NCBI RefSeq assembly: GCF_001482365.1
Contig: NZ_CP013254.1
Location: forward strand, 2,976,001-3,040,000
Source of the DNA: Kocuria flava
Lineage (GTDB): Bacteria > Actinomycetota > Actinomycetes > Actinomycetales > Micrococcaceae
DNA: 64,000 nt
Direction of reading: 5' to 3'
The position numbers and the translations under genes were made by a program. This document shows positions 8,522 to 17,239 of this stretch, one piece after another. Each line of letters starts with the position of its first letter. Position 1 is the first letter of the stretch. The notes beneath the pieces are model-generated. The model saw nothing but the letters and a program-made list of their open reading frames with translations, had not been told where the DNA came from and did not search any database.

Positions 8522-9310
8522 ATGCCGCACGCCACACCGCCCGCCGCCCCCGATCGACCGTCCGGCGGCACCGGTGCGCCCCTCGTCCGCCTCTCGCGCG
8601 TGAACAAGCACTTCGGCGACCTGCACGTGCTCCGGGACATCGACCTGGAGGTCGCCCGCGGGGAGGTGGTCGTGGTGATCGGCCCCTCCGGGTCGGGCAA
8701 GTCGACCCTGTGCCGGGCGATCAACCGCCTCGAGCCCATCGACAGCGGCGAGATCCTGGTGGACGGCGTTCCCCTGCCCGCGGAGGGCCGCGCCCTGGCG
8801 CGGCTGCGCGCCGACGTCGGGATGGTCTTCCAGTCCTTCAACCTCTTCGCGCACAAGTCGGTGCTGCAGAACGTGACCCTCGGACCCGTCAAGGTGCGCG
8901 GGCGCTCCGCCCCGGAGGCCCGGGAGCAGGCCATGCGCCTGCTCACCCGCGTGGGGGTCGCCGACCAGGCGCAGAAGCTCCCGGCGCAGCTCTCCGGCGG
9001 GCAGCAGCAGCGGGTGGCCATCGCCCGGGCGCTGGCCATGGAGCCGAAGGTCATGCTCTTCGACGAGCCGACCTCCGCGCTCGACCCCGAGATGATCAAC
9101 GAGGTCCTCGACACCATGGTCTCCCTCGCCAAGCAGGGCATGACGATGATCGTCGTCACCCACGAGATGGGCTTCGCCCGCAAGGCCGCCGACCGCGTGG
9201 TGTTCATGGCGGACGGCCAGATCGTCGAGCAGGCCGCCCCGGAGGAGTTCTTCGCGAACCCCCGCTCCGAGCGGGCGAAGGACTTCCTGGGCAAGATCCT
9301 GGGCCACTGA
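8522..9310 (+). CDS. gluA: Glutamate/amino-acid ABC transporter ATP-binding protein
   Basis: This is a 262-residue ABC ATPase with Walker A GPSGSGKST (about 55-63), signature LSGGQQQR (about 156-163), Walker B VMLFDEP and switch histidine in VVTHEMGF. It belongs to the polar-amino-acid importer group and energises uptake through the GluC/GluD permeases. An upstream in-frame ATG at 8510 is possible, but it would fall in the -10 element. First gene of gluABCD. Confidence 0.92.
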   Translation: MPHATPPAAPDRPSGGTGAPLVRLSRVNKHFGDLHVLRDIDLEVARGEVVVVIGPSGSGKSTLCRAINRLEPIDSGEILVDGVPLPAEGRALARLRADVGMVFQSFNLFAHKSVLQNVTLGPVKVRGRSAPEAREQAMRLLTRVGVADQAQKLPAQLSGGQQQRVAIARALAMEPKVMLFDEPTSALDPEMINEVLDTMVSLAKQGMTMIVVTHEMGFARKAADRVVFMADGQIVEQAAPEEFFANPRSERAKDFLGKILGH

Positions 9311-9376
9311 CCACCGACCGAACCGCACGACCCGACCGACCGCCGGGCGACCGGCGCCAACCGCAAGGAGCACACC

Positions 9377-10231
9377 ATGCGCAGCAGCAAGCCCCTCGGA
9401 GTGGCCGCGATGGCCGCGGCCGCGGCCCTGACCCTCACCGCCTGCGGAGGCGGCGACAGCGGCGGGGAGGGCGGCGGGGAGAGCACCGCCGGCGGCTCCG
9501 GGGAGAGCGTCCGGATCGGCATCAAGTACGACCAGCCCGGTCTGGGCTACCGGGACGGTGACGAGTACACCGGCTTCGACGTCGACGTCGCGGAGTACGT
9601 CGCCGGGGAGCTCGGCTACTCGGAGGACCAGATCGAGTGGGTGGAGTCGCCCTCCGCCAACCGCGAGAACATGCTCGCCAACGACCAGGTGGACATGATC
9701 TTCGCGACGTACTCGATCACCGACGCCCGCAAGGAGACCGTGGACTTCGCCGGCCCCTACTTCGTGGCCGGCCAGGACCTGCTGGTGCGCGAGGACGACT
9801 CCTCGATCCAGGGGCCGGAGGACCTCGAGGGCAAGAACCTGTGCTCGGTCACGGGCTCGACCTCCGCCCAGAAGGTCAAGGACGACCACCCGGGCGCGAA
9901 CCTCGTCGAGCAGCCCGGCTACGCGGACTGCCTGACGGCACTGGAGTCCGGGCAGGTGGACGCCGTGACCACGGACGACATCATCCTCGCGGGCCTGGCC
10001 TCCACCGACGCCAACCAGGGCAAGTTCAAGGTCGTGGGCAACACCTTCTCCGAGGAGCGCTACGGCGTGGGCCTGCCCAAGGGCTCCGACCGGTGCCAGG
10101 CGGTCAACGACGCCATCACCAAGATGATCGAGGAGGGCGCCTGGGAGGAGGCCGTCACCGAGAACACCGAGGGCGCCGACTACGAGTACAACCGGGAGCT
10201 CAACCCGCCGACCCCGGAGCCCTGCGCCTGA
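9377..10231 (+). CDS. gluB: Glutamate-type ABC transporter substrate-binding lipoprotein
   Basis: The 284-residue protein has a lipoprotein signal ending LTLTAC with the lipidated Cys at position 23. A short Gly/Ser linker is followed by a periplasmic-binding-protein fold of family 3 (GFDVDVAEYVAGELGY; VDMIFATYSITDARKETVDF). The VEWVESPSANRE-like region and overall similarity suit the actinobacterial GluB glutamate binders; specificity is inferred. A ribosome site (AAGGAG) precedes ATG 9377. Confidence 0.9.
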   Translation: MRSSKPLGVAAMAAAAALTLTACGGGDSGGEGGGESTAGGSGESVRIGIKYDQPGLGYRDGDEYTGFDVDVAEYVAGELGYSEDQIEWVESPSANRENMLANDQVDMIFATYSITDARKETVDFAGPYFVAGQDLLVREDDSSIQGPEDLEGKNLCSVTGSTSAQKVKDDHPGANLVEQPGYADCLTALESGQVDAVTTDDIILAGLASTDANQGKFKVVGNTFSEERYGVGLPKGSDRCQAVNDAITKMIEEGAWEEAVTENTEGADYEYNRELNPPTPEPCA

Positions 10232-10255
10232 ACCCGGACGGTGCGCACCGCGCCC

Positions 10256-10286
10256 CCGGCGGCCGGCCCTCCCGGCCGGCCGCCGG
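10256..10286 (+). terminator. Intercistronic hairpin between gluB and gluC
   Basis: A perfect 13-bp stem (CCGGCGGCCGGCC and its complement) with a 5-nt loop CTCCC sits in the 172-nt gap. In binding-protein transporters such hairpins commonly lower permease expression relative to the binding protein, by partial termination or by protecting the upstream mRNA from 3' decay. Confidence 0.7.
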
Positions 10287-10403
10287 CCCGCGGTGCCACC
10301 GCCCGGCCCGCGGGAGCGAGGTCCCGCGGCACCGACCCGTCCCGCCGACCGACGAAGGGCTGCCCGCCGTGACCCAGGACCTGCACGAGCTCCGGGAGCG
10401 CCC

Positions 10404-11090
10404 GTGAGCGAGTACCTGAACGACTTCGCGAGCCTGTTCGACCAGTACGACGTGCTCGGCGCCTTCTGGGTCAACATCCGGCTCACCTTCTTCGCCGCGA
10501 TCGGGTCGATGCTGCTGGGCTCCCTGGTCGCGCTGATGCGCATCTCCCCCATCGCCTCGCTGCGGCTGGCCGGCACCGGCTACGTCAACCTGTTCCGCAA
10601 CACGCCGCTGACGATCATCCTGGTGTTCCTGGTCCTGGGCGTGTGGAGCCAGCTGGGCATCAACCTCTCCGAGGACTTCGCCCGCAACTTCTTCCTCTAC
10701 GCCGTGGTCGGGCTGAGCCTCTACCACGCCGCCTTCGTGTGCGAGGCCATCCGCTCCGGGGTCAACACCGTGCCGGTGGGCCAGGCGGAGGCGGCCCGGG
10801 CGATCGGGCTCAGCTTCCTGCCCGCCGCCCGGCTGATCGTCTTCCCGCAGGCGCTGCGCGGGGCGATCACACCGCTGGGCAACACCCTGATCGCGCTCAC
10901 CAAGAACACCACGGTCGCGGCCGCCGCCTCCGTCACGGAGATCTCCGCGCTCATGAAGACCATGATCGAGTTCCGCCCGGACGTCATCATCGCGGTCTTC
11001 CTCACGGTGGCGCTCGGCTTCGTCCTGCTCGTCGTCCCGGTGGGCCTGCTCACCACCTGGGCCTCCCGGAAACTGGCGGTGAAGCGCTGA
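10404..11090 (+). CDS. gluC: Glutamate ABC transporter permease
   Basis: The 228-residue His/Glu/Gln-type permease has five hydrophobic segments and the EAA-like loop VGQAEAARAIGLSF. A GTG start (10404) follows CCGGGAG. It would form a heteromeric channel with GluD. Its stop overlaps the GluD start (TGATG). Confidence 0.9.
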   Translation: MSEYLNDFASLFDQYDVLGAFWVNIRLTFFAAIGSMLLGSLVALMRISPIASLRLAGTGYVNLFRNTPLTIILVFLVLGVWSQLGINLSEDFARNFFLYAVVGLSLYHAAFVCEAIRSGVNTVPVGQAEAARAIGLSFLPAARLIVFPQALRGAITPLGNTLIALTKNTTVAAAASVTEISALMKTMIEFRPDVIIAVFLTVALGFVLLVVPVGLLTTWASRKLAVKR

Positions 11091-11968
11091 TGGCCTCCTC
11101 GACGGCACGCAACGTCCTCTTCGACGTCCAGGGGCCGCGGGCCCGGCGGACCACCCTGGTCCTCAACCTCGTGGGCGTGCTGCTCGTGGCCGCCCTCGCG
11201 TGGGTGGTCCTCGGGCGGCTGGCCGACCAGGGCCAGCTCACGGCCGAGAAGTGGGCGCCCCTGGTCACGGCCCGGACCTGGGAGAACTTCCTGCTGCCCG
11301 GGCTGTGGCAGACCCTGCGGGCGGCGCTGCTGGCCGTGGTCCTGTCGATCGCGTTCGGCCTGGTCTTCGGGCTGGGCCGGCTCTCGCAGCCGGCGATCGT
11401 GCGCCTGGTCTCGACGGTCGTCGTCGAGTTCTTCCGGGCGGTGCCCGTGCTGGTGATGATGATCTTCTTCTACCTGGGTCTGGGCCGGGCCGACCTGGTC
11501 GAGCCCGCGAACGTGCCCTTCTGGGCCGTGGTGCTGGGCCTGATGTTCTACAACGGCTCGGTCATCGCCGAGCTCATCCGCTCCGGGGTCCACCAGCTGC
11601 CCCGCGGCCAGCGCGAGGCCGGGCTCGCGATCGGGCTCACCCCGGCCCGGTCGCTGCGGCTGATCGAGCTGCCGCAGGCGCTGACGGCGATGCTGCCCTC
11701 CCTGGTCAGCCAGTTCGTGGTGATCCTCAAGGACACCGCGCTCGGCTACATCATCACCTACCCGGAGCTGCTGGCCAGCGGCCGCCGGCTGGGCTCGGGC
11801 GACGGCAACATCCTGCAGACGCTGTTCGTGGTGGCGCTCGTCTTCGTGCTCATCAACTACCTGCTGACCCTGCTCGCGGACCGGCTCTCCCGCTTCCTCA
11901 GCTACCGCACCGCGGGCCGGACGAAGCCCGCCGAGGGCCCCGTGGCGGCCGCGGCCGCCCAGGACTGA
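11090..11968 (+). CDS. gluD: Glutamate ABC transporter permease
   Basis: The 292-residue permease has an N-terminal cytosolic extension, a first helix near residues 22-42, and the EAA loop RGQREAGLAIGLTP. It is the partner of GluC, with one-nt overlap. The last 71 nt overlap the 3' end of the convergent dapE frame. Confidence 0.9.
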   Translation: MASSTARNVLFDVQGPRARRTTLVLNLVGVLLVAALAWVVLGRLADQGQLTAEKWAPLVTARTWENFLLPGLWQTLRAALLAVVLSIAFGLVFGLGRLSQPAIVRLVSTVVVEFFRAVPVLVMMIFFYLGLGRADLVEPANVPFWAVVLGLMFYNGSVIAELIRSGVHQLPRGQREAGLAIGLTPARSLRLIELPQALTAMLPSLVSQFVVILKDTALGYIITYPELLASGRRLGSGDGNILQTLFVVALVFVLINYLLTLLADRLSRFLSYRTAGRTKPAEGPVAAAAAQD

Positions 11969-13208
11969 TCCCGCGGACCCGGCCGGGGCGTTCCCTGCCC
12001 CCGGGGACCGGACCGGTGCGCCCGGCGGCACGCGCCCACGGCGTCGGCGGGAGCCCGCTCGCCGTCGGCGCGGACCGGCGCCTCAGCCGGCGGACCAGCC
12101 AGTCGGCGAGCGCCCGGTGGCACGCGCGCACGGCGTCGGCGGGAACGTGCTCGTCGTCGGTGTGGGCGAGCAGCGCGTCCCCGGGGCCGAAGTTCACGGC
12201 GGGCACGCCCATGGCGGAGAACCGGGCGACGTCGGTCCACCCGTACTTCGGCCGCGGCTCCTGGCCGACGGCCGCGACGAAGGCGGCGGCGGCCGGCCGG
12301 TCCAGGCCGGGGCGTGCCGCCGGGGAGAGGTCGAGCACCTCGAGCTCGTGGCCGGGCAGGACCTCGCGCACGTGCTCGAGGGCCTGCTCGGGAGTCTTGT
12401 CCGGGGCGAAGCGGTAGTTGATCTCCACGGAGGCCGTGTCCGGGATGACGTTGCCGGCCACCCCGCCGGAGATCCGGATGGCGTTGAGGCCCTCCCGGTA
12501 GGCCAGGCCCTCCACCTCGACGGTGCGCGGGGTGTAGGCGGCGAGGCGGGTCAGGACGTCGGCCTGCTTGTGGACGGCGTTCTCGCCGATCCAGGACCGG
12601 CCCGAGTGCGCGGCGCGGCCCGTCGTCGTGATGCGCACGCGCAGGGTGCCGTTGCACCCTCCCTCGACGGTCCCGTCGGTGGGCTCGAGGAGCACGGCGA
12701 AGTCGGCGGCGAGCAGCTGCGGGACGGTGCGCTCGAGCCGGCCCAGGCCGCTGGCGGCGGCCTCGACCTCCTCGTGGTCGTAGAACACGTAGGTGACGTC
12801 CCGGACGGGCTCGGTCAGGGTGGCGGCGAGAGCGAGCTGGACGGCGACGCCGCCCTTCATGTCCACGGTGCCGCGCCCGTACAGGACGTCCCGGCCGTCC
12901 ACCACGGCCCGGGCGGAGGGCACGGTCCCGCGGGCCCCGGGCACGGTGGGCAGCGGGACGGTGTCGAGGTGCCCGGCGAGCACGACGCGCTCCGGGCGGC
13001 CGAGCTCGGTGCGGGCGACCACGGCGTCGCCGTCCCGGTGCACGCGCAGGTGCGGCAGCCGGCGCAGGGCGGCCTCGACGGCGTCGGCGATGCGGGCCTC
13101 GTCGCCGGAGACGGAGGCGATGTCCACGAGGGCGGCGGTGAGCTCGGCCGGGTCGGCGGTGAGGTCGAGCACGGGCACGGCGGCGGGGGCTGCGTCGGGG
13201 GCGGTCAT
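11898..13208 (-). CDS. dapE: Succinyl-diaminopimelate desuccinylase (M20 family)
   Basis: An M20 metallopeptidase-fold enzyme that removes succinate from N-succinyl-LL-diaminopimelate, in lysine and peptidoglycan synthesis. Visible metal ligands are LAGHLDTVP, YGRGTVDMKGG, DHEEVEA and the late HTDDEH. The recognisable enzyme ends near LADWLVRRL (about residue 377). The frame then runs about 60 more Arg/Pro-rich residues to a stop inside gluD, so the native stop may have been lost by mutation or frameshift. The start is supported by TAGGCT 7 nt upstream. Divergent from dapD. Confidence 0.88.
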   Translation of the reverse strand: MTAPDAAPAAVPVLDLTADPAELTAALVDIASVSGDEARIADAVEAALRRLPHLRVHRDGDAVVARTELGRPERVVLAGHLDTVPLPTVPGARGTVPSARAVVDGRDVLYGRGTVDMKGGVAVQLALAATLTEPVRDVTYVFYDHEEVEAAASGLGRLERTVPQLLAADFAVLLEPTDGTVEGGCNGTLRVRITTTGRAAHSGRSWIGENAVHKQADVLTRLAAYTPRTVEVEGLAYREGLNAIRISGGVAGNVIPDTASVEINYRFAPDKTPEQALEHVREVLPGHELEVLDLSPAARPGLDRPAAAAFVAAVGQEPRPKYGWTDVARFSAMGVPAVNFGPGDALLAHTDDEHVPADAVRACHRALADWLVRRLRRRSAPTASGLPPTPWARAAGRTGPVPGGRERPGRVRGISPGRPRPPRGPRRASSGPRCGS

Positions 13209-13215
13209 GGCGCCC

Positions 13216-13221
13216 AGCCTA
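13216..13221 (-). promoter_or_regulatory. -10 hexamer TAGGCT for dapE, leaderless spacing
   Basis: TAGGCT on the minus strand lies 7 nt (GGGCGCC) before the dapE ATG at 13208. Confidence 0.55.
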
Positions 13222-13305
13222 CCGGCGCCCGCGTCCGCGCGGCCGGGCTCGTCCGTCCGCCCTGCACCGCTCCCGCGGGCGTCCGGACGGGGCCGGCGGG
13301 CATCC

Positions 13306-13311
13306 TAGGAT
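13306..13311 (+). promoter_or_regulatory. -10 hexamer TAGGAT for dapD, leaderless spacing
   Basis: TAGGAT, then 6 nt (GGGGGC), then the dapD ATG at 13318. Confidence 0.6.
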
Positions 13312-13317
13312 GGGGGC

Positions 13318-14274
13318 ATGACTGCTTCCGACTCCCGTCCCGCCTCCGGTCTCGGCCTGGCCACCGTGGTGGCCTCCGGCCCCAAGGAGGGCACCGTCCT
13401 CGACGTCTGGTACCCCGCCCCGTCCCTGTCGGACGCGGTGGACACCTCCCTCGACGCCGACCTGCGCCGGGCGGCCACCGCCGACCCCGACCGCAACGTG
13501 CGCGCCGAGATCGTGGAGACCGTCGTCGACCTGGCCGCCGCGCCCGCCGACGCCGCCGACGCCTACCTGCGCCTGCACCTGCTCTCCCACCGCCTCGTGC
13601 GCCCCAACACCGTGAACCTCGACGGCGTCTTCGGCCTGCTCGCCAACGTCGCCTGGACCGACCGCGGCCCCGTCCTGGCCGAGGAGCTGACCGTGGCCCT
13701 GCTGCGGATGAAGGCCTCCGCCGGGCACGTCACCGTGCACAGCGTGGACAAGTTCCCGCGCATGGTCGACTACGTCGTGCCCTCGGGGGTGCGCATCGGC
13801 GATGCCAACCGGATCCGGCTCGGCGCCCACCTGGCGGAGGGCACCACGGTGATGCACGAGGGCTTCGTGAACTTCAACGCGGGGACGCTGGGCCAGTCGA
13901 TGGTCGAGGGCCGGATCAGCGCCGGGGTGGTCGTGGGCGACGCCACGGACATCGGCGGCGGGGCGTCCATCATGGGCACGCTCTCCGGCGGCGGCAAGGA
14001 GCGGATCACGGTCGGCGAGCGCGTGCTGCTCGGCGCGAACTCCGGGGTGGGGATCTCGCTGGGCGACGACTGCGTCGTCGAGGCCGGCCTCTACGTCACC
14101 GCGGGAACCCTCGTGCAGGTCCACGACGACGGCGCCCGCTCGACCGCCAAGGCCTCCGAGCTCTCCGGGGTCCCGAACCTGCTGTTCCGCCGCAACTCCC
14201 TCACCGGGGCGGTGGAGGTCCTGCCGCGCGCCGGGCGGACCGTGGAGCTCAACGCGGCCCTGCACGCGAACTGA
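13318..14274 (+). CDS. dapD: Tetrahydrodipicolinate N-succinyltransferase
   Basis: The 318-residue protein has the actinobacterial DapD layout: an N-terminal alpha/beta domain with LRLHLLSHRLVRPNTVNLDG, then a left-handed beta-helix of hexapeptide repeats (about 165-270: VVGDATDIGGGASIMG, GERVLLGANSGVGI). It transfers succinyl from CoA to tetrahydrodipicolinate, the step before DapC, which is also in this window (20371-21516). The short divergent spacer with dapE carries two leaderless promoters. Confidence 0.95.
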   Translation: MTASDSRPASGLGLATVVASGPKEGTVLDVWYPAPSLSDAVDTSLDADLRRAATADPDRNVRAEIVETVVDLAAAPADAADAYLRLHLLSHRLVRPNTVNLDGVFGLLANVAWTDRGPVLAEELTVALLRMKASAGHVTVHSVDKFPRMVDYVVPSGVRIGDANRIRLGAHLAEGTTVMHEGFVNFNAGTLGQSMVEGRISAGVVVGDATDIGGGASIMGTLSGGGKERITVGERVLLGANSGVGISLGDDCVVEAGLYVTAGTLVQVHDDGARSTAKASELSGVPNLLFRRNSLTGAVEVLPRAGRTVELNAALHAN

Positions 14275-14469
14275 CCCCTGCCCCGGCGGGCGGCGGGACG
14301 GGGCGGCGCGCCCGGTCCCGCCGCCCGCCGCGCGCGTCCCCGGGCCACCCGTCCCGGGTCCTCCGTCCCCGGACCCGCCCCCGGCCCGTTCGCCTCCGCC
14401 CCGTCCGTCCCGCGTCCCCGGGCCGTCCGTGCCGGGCCGCCCGTCCGTGATCCGCCCGCCCCGCCCGTC

Positions 14470-14525
14470 CCGGGGCCCCGTCCCTGACCCACCCGTCCCT
14501 GACCCACCCGCCCCTGATCCGCCCG
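14470..14525 (+). repeat. Short C-rich tandem repeats upstream of the lysozyme-like gene
   Basis: Units close to CCCGTCCCTGACCCA repeat about three times with small changes, within a longer CCCGTCC-rich stretch from about 14330. The region is 277 nt between dapD and the next gene, and no other gene is visible in it. Confidence 0.6.
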
Positions 14526-14551
14526 CCCCGGTCCCCCGCCCAGGAGCTGCC

Positions 14552-15475
14552 GTGCCCTCCACCGCCGTCGCCCGCCGCACCCGGACGGCCGGGCTGGGCC
14601 TGTTCGTCGTGCTGCTGTGCTGCGCGCTGCTCGCCGCGGCCGCGCTCGTCGTCGTGGAGCTGCGCGCCGGGCGGCCCTCCGCCGGGGAGCCGCGGTGCGT
14701 GGTGACGGCGGCGGAGGACGACGGCGGGACGCGCCGCCACGTGCTCTCGGCGGAGCAGGGGGCCAACGCCGCGCTGGTCACGGCCGAGGCCGTGGCGCGC
14801 GGACTGGAGCGGGAGAGCGCGGTGATCGCCCTGGCCACCGCCATGCAGGAGTCGCGGCTGGTCAACATCGACTACGGCGACCGCGACTCGGTGGGCCTGT
14901 TCCAGCAGCGGCCCTCGCAGGGCTGGGGCACGGTCGAGCAGATCATGGACCCGCGCTACGCGACCCGGGTCTTCTACGACCGGCTGGCCGAGGTGAACAC
15001 GACGGGGATGTCGGTCACGGAGGCCGCCCAGGCGGTCCAGCGCTCGGCGCACCCGGACGCCTACGCCCGGCACGAGCCGCTGGCGCGGGCGTGGGCGGAC
15101 GCGCTGACCGGGGCCGCCCCGGCGTCGCTGAACTGCGTGCTCGCCCCCGCCGAGGGCACGGCGGATCCGCGGCGGGCGGCGGATCAGCTGGCCGCGGCCT
15201 TCGGCGCCGCCGCCCCCGCCCCGCGCGCGCAGGACGGTCGCGTGGTCGTCCCCTCCCCCGGGGAGCGCACGGGGTGGGCCGTGGCGCACTGGGCGCTCGC
15301 CCACGCCCAGGACCTCGGCGTCGAGGAGGTCTCCTTCGACGGCCGCACGTGGGTGCGCGCCGCCCAGCGCACGACGCGCTTCGCGCCGGCCCCCGGGTGG
15401 CAGGACACGGCCGAGGTGCACCCGGAGGAGGCGCCGCCGGCGGACGACGTCGTCGTGGTCCTGGCGGCCCCCTGA
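14552..15475 (+). CDS. Secreted/membrane-anchored lysozyme-like protein of unknown role
   Basis: The 307-residue protein has an N-terminal membrane helix (about 13-35) and an outer domain with ALATAMQESRLVNIDYGDRD followed by SVGLFQQRPSQGWGT. This is a widely conserved actinobacterial signature reminiscent of the transglycosylase/lysozyme fold, where the Glu after AMQ would be the catalytic acid. Homologues are often mislabelled as metal transporters. Enzymatic activity is an inference. The GTG start has AGGAG 5 nt upstream, which decides it over a longer frame. Confidence 0.75.
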   Translation: MPSTAVARRTRTAGLGLFVVLLCCALLAAAALVVVELRAGRPSAGEPRCVVTAAEDDGGTRRHVLSAEQGANAALVTAEAVARGLERESAVIALATAMQESRLVNIDYGDRDSVGLFQQRPSQGWGTVEQIMDPRYATRVFYDRLAEVNTTGMSVTEAAQAVQRSAHPDAYARHEPLARAWADALTGAAPASLNCVLAPAEGTADPRRAADQLAAAFGAAAPAPRAQDGRVVVPSPGERTGWAVAHWALAHAQDLGVEEVSFDGRTWVRAAQRTTRFAPAPGWQDTAEVHPEEAPPADDVVVVLAAP

Positions 15476-15602
15476 ACCGGCCGGCCCGGCACCACCGGCG
15501 TTGCCGCGGGTCCGGCGCGGGCGCCGCCCGCCACCGATGTCACGGAGCCGATCCGGGCGCGGCCGGTGCGTGCCGCTGGGCCCGCCCGCCGGGAGCGGTG
15601 GA

Positions 15603-15608
15603 TACGCT
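15603..15608 (+). promoter_or_regulatory. -10 hexamer TACGCT for galE, leaderless spacing
   Basis: TACGCT, 6 nt (GGGCCC), then the galE ATG at 15615. Confidence 0.55.
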
Positions 15609-15614
15609 GGGCCC

Positions 15615-16631
15615 ATGAAGATTCTCGTCACCGGAGGAACCGGCTACATCGGCTCGCACACCGTCCTGGCCCTGCTCGAGGCCGGCCACGACGTGGTGGT
15701 CGCGGACAACCTCAGCAACTCGTCGCGCACCTCCCTGGACCGGGTCGAGGAGCTCGCGGGGCGCCGGGTCGCCGCGTTCGAGCGGACGGACCTGCTGGAC
15801 GCCGCCGGGCTCGACGCGCTCTTCGCCGCCCACCGGCCGGAGGCCGTGATCCACTTCGCGGGGCTGAAGGCCGTGGGCGAGTCGGCGGAGAAGCCGCTGT
15901 GGTACTACCGGACCAACGTGGCGGGCACGCTGAACCTGCTCGACGCGATGGCCGCCCACGGGTGCCGCTCGATCGTCTTCTCCTCCTCGGCGACGGTCTA
16001 CGGCGCCCCGGAGGAGATGCCGCTGACGGAGAAGCAGCCCATGGACGCGCAGAACCCCTACGGGCGCACCAAGGAGCACATCGAGGACATGCTCGTGGAC
16101 CTCGCCGCCTCGGACCCCGCGTGGAGCGTGGCCCTGCTGCGCTACTTCAACCCCGTGGGCGCCCACCCCTCCGGGCGGATCGGGGAGGACCCCACCGGCG
16201 TCCCGAACAACCTGCTGCCGTTCATCGCGCAGGTCGCGGTCGGCCGGCGCCCGGCGCTGCGGGTCTTCGGGGACGACTACCCCACGCCGGACGGGACCGG
16301 GGTGCGCGACTACATCCACGTGGTGGACCTCGCCGAGGGCCACCTGCGGGCCCTGGACCGGATCACCGGCCGCCCCGGGGTGCACACCTGGAACCTGGGC
16401 ACCGGCCGCGGGCACTCGGTGCTCGAGGTGCACGCCGCCTTCGAGCGCGCCAGCGGGCGCACCGTGCCCTACGAGGTCGTGGACCGCCGTCCCGGCGACG
16501 CGGCGGTCTCCTACGCGGACCCGTCGGCGGCGCTGGCCGACCTGGGGTGGTCGGCCGAGCGCGACCTCGACACGATGTGCCGGGACCACTGGAACTGGCA
16601 GCGCAGCAACCCGCAGGGCTACGACGGCTGA
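15615..16631 (+). CDS. galE: UDP-glucose 4-epimerase
   Basis: A 338-residue extended short-chain dehydrogenase with the NAD motif TGGTGYIGSH (7-16), the SSSATVYG serine strand, and the catalytic YGRTK pair. It interconverts UDP-glucose and UDP-galactose for cell-wall polysaccharides or galactose use. The length is normal for the family. It stands alone, with a GC-rich spacer of 157 nt after it. Confidence 0.94.
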   Translation: MKILVTGGTGYIGSHTVLALLEAGHDVVVADNLSNSSRTSLDRVEELAGRRVAAFERTDLLDAAGLDALFAAHRPEAVIHFAGLKAVGESAEKPLWYYRTNVAGTLNLLDAMAAHGCRSIVFSSSATVYGAPEEMPLTEKQPMDAQNPYGRTKEHIEDMLVDLAASDPAWSVALLRYFNPVGAHPSGRIGEDPTGVPNNLLPFIAQVAVGRRPALRVFGDDYPTPDGTGVRDYIHVVDLAEGHLRALDRITGRPGVHTWNLGTGRGHSVLEVHAAFERASGRTVPYEVVDRRPGDAAVSYADPSAALADLGWSAERDLDTMCRDHWNWQRSNPQGYDG

Positions 16632-16788
16632 GCCCCCGCGCGCGGCGGCACGGGGCCACCGCGCTCCGCGGGCGCGCGGCGGCACGGGCGTCCGGCCGCG
16701 GGTCCGGCCCGGCCGGGGAGCCCTCCCCGGCGGGCGGCTCTCCCGGGACGCCCCGCCCGCCGCGGGCTCCGCGGCCGTGCGCCCCTGC

Positions 16789-17154
16789 TCACCAGCCGCG
16801 CGGGCGCACCACGTTGGGCGGGGCACCGGCGAACAGGCGGGCGACGTCCGCCTCGTCGTGCCCGGCGATGCCGGTGCCCACGCGGGTCAGCAGGAACGTC
16901 AGCTCGGGGTGCTCGCGGGCGAAGCGGAGGAACTCCGCGGCCTCCCGCTCGAGGACGGCGGGTCCGCTCATGGTGTCGATCGCGTAGGAGCGCCCCTGCA
17001 GGCCGTGGCCCTGCCCGGGCACGGCCCCGAAGCGCTCCACGGCCGTGCGGGCGGCGCCGGCCAGGTGGGCGCCGCGGGCGTTGGAGCCGAAGACGAAGAC
17101 CTCGCCGGGGCCCAGCTCGTCGATCCGGTCGGGGGTGTGCCGCTGCTCGTCCAT
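16789..17154 (-). CDS. Conserved small protein with VFVFGSN motif
   Basis: The 121-residue protein carries EVFVFGSNARGAHLAGAA and GHGLQGRSYAIDT, the hallmark of a family found in bacteria and phages whose biochemical role is not established. I chose ATG 17154, 7 nt behind a TAGGGT hexamer, over an ATG three codons upstream that would overlap the promoter spacer. Confidence 0.8.
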   Translation of the reverse strand: MDEQRHTPDRIDELGPGEVFVFGSNARGAHLAGAARTAVERFGAVPGQGHGLQGRSYAIDTMSGPAVLEREAAEFLRFAREHPELTFLLTRVGTGIAGHDEADVARLFAGAPPNVVRPRGW

Positions 17155-17161
17155 GCGGCCC

Positions 17162-17167
17162 ACCCTA
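17162..17167 (-). promoter_or_regulatory. -10 hexamer TAGGGT, leaderless spacing
   Basis: TAGGGT on the minus strand lies 7 nt (GGGCCGC) before ATG 17154. Confidence 0.5.
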
Positions 17168-17239
17168 GCGCCCCGGGCACGCCGACGGCCGGGCCCTCCC
17201 CCGCGGGGGCCGACACGGCCGGCCGGTCCGGGGGGGGTG

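Noticed and set aside
14330..14540. Possible CRISPR-like array upstream of the lysozyme-like gene
   Set aside because: Units are about 15 bp, adjacent without spacers and degenerate; no cas genes are present.
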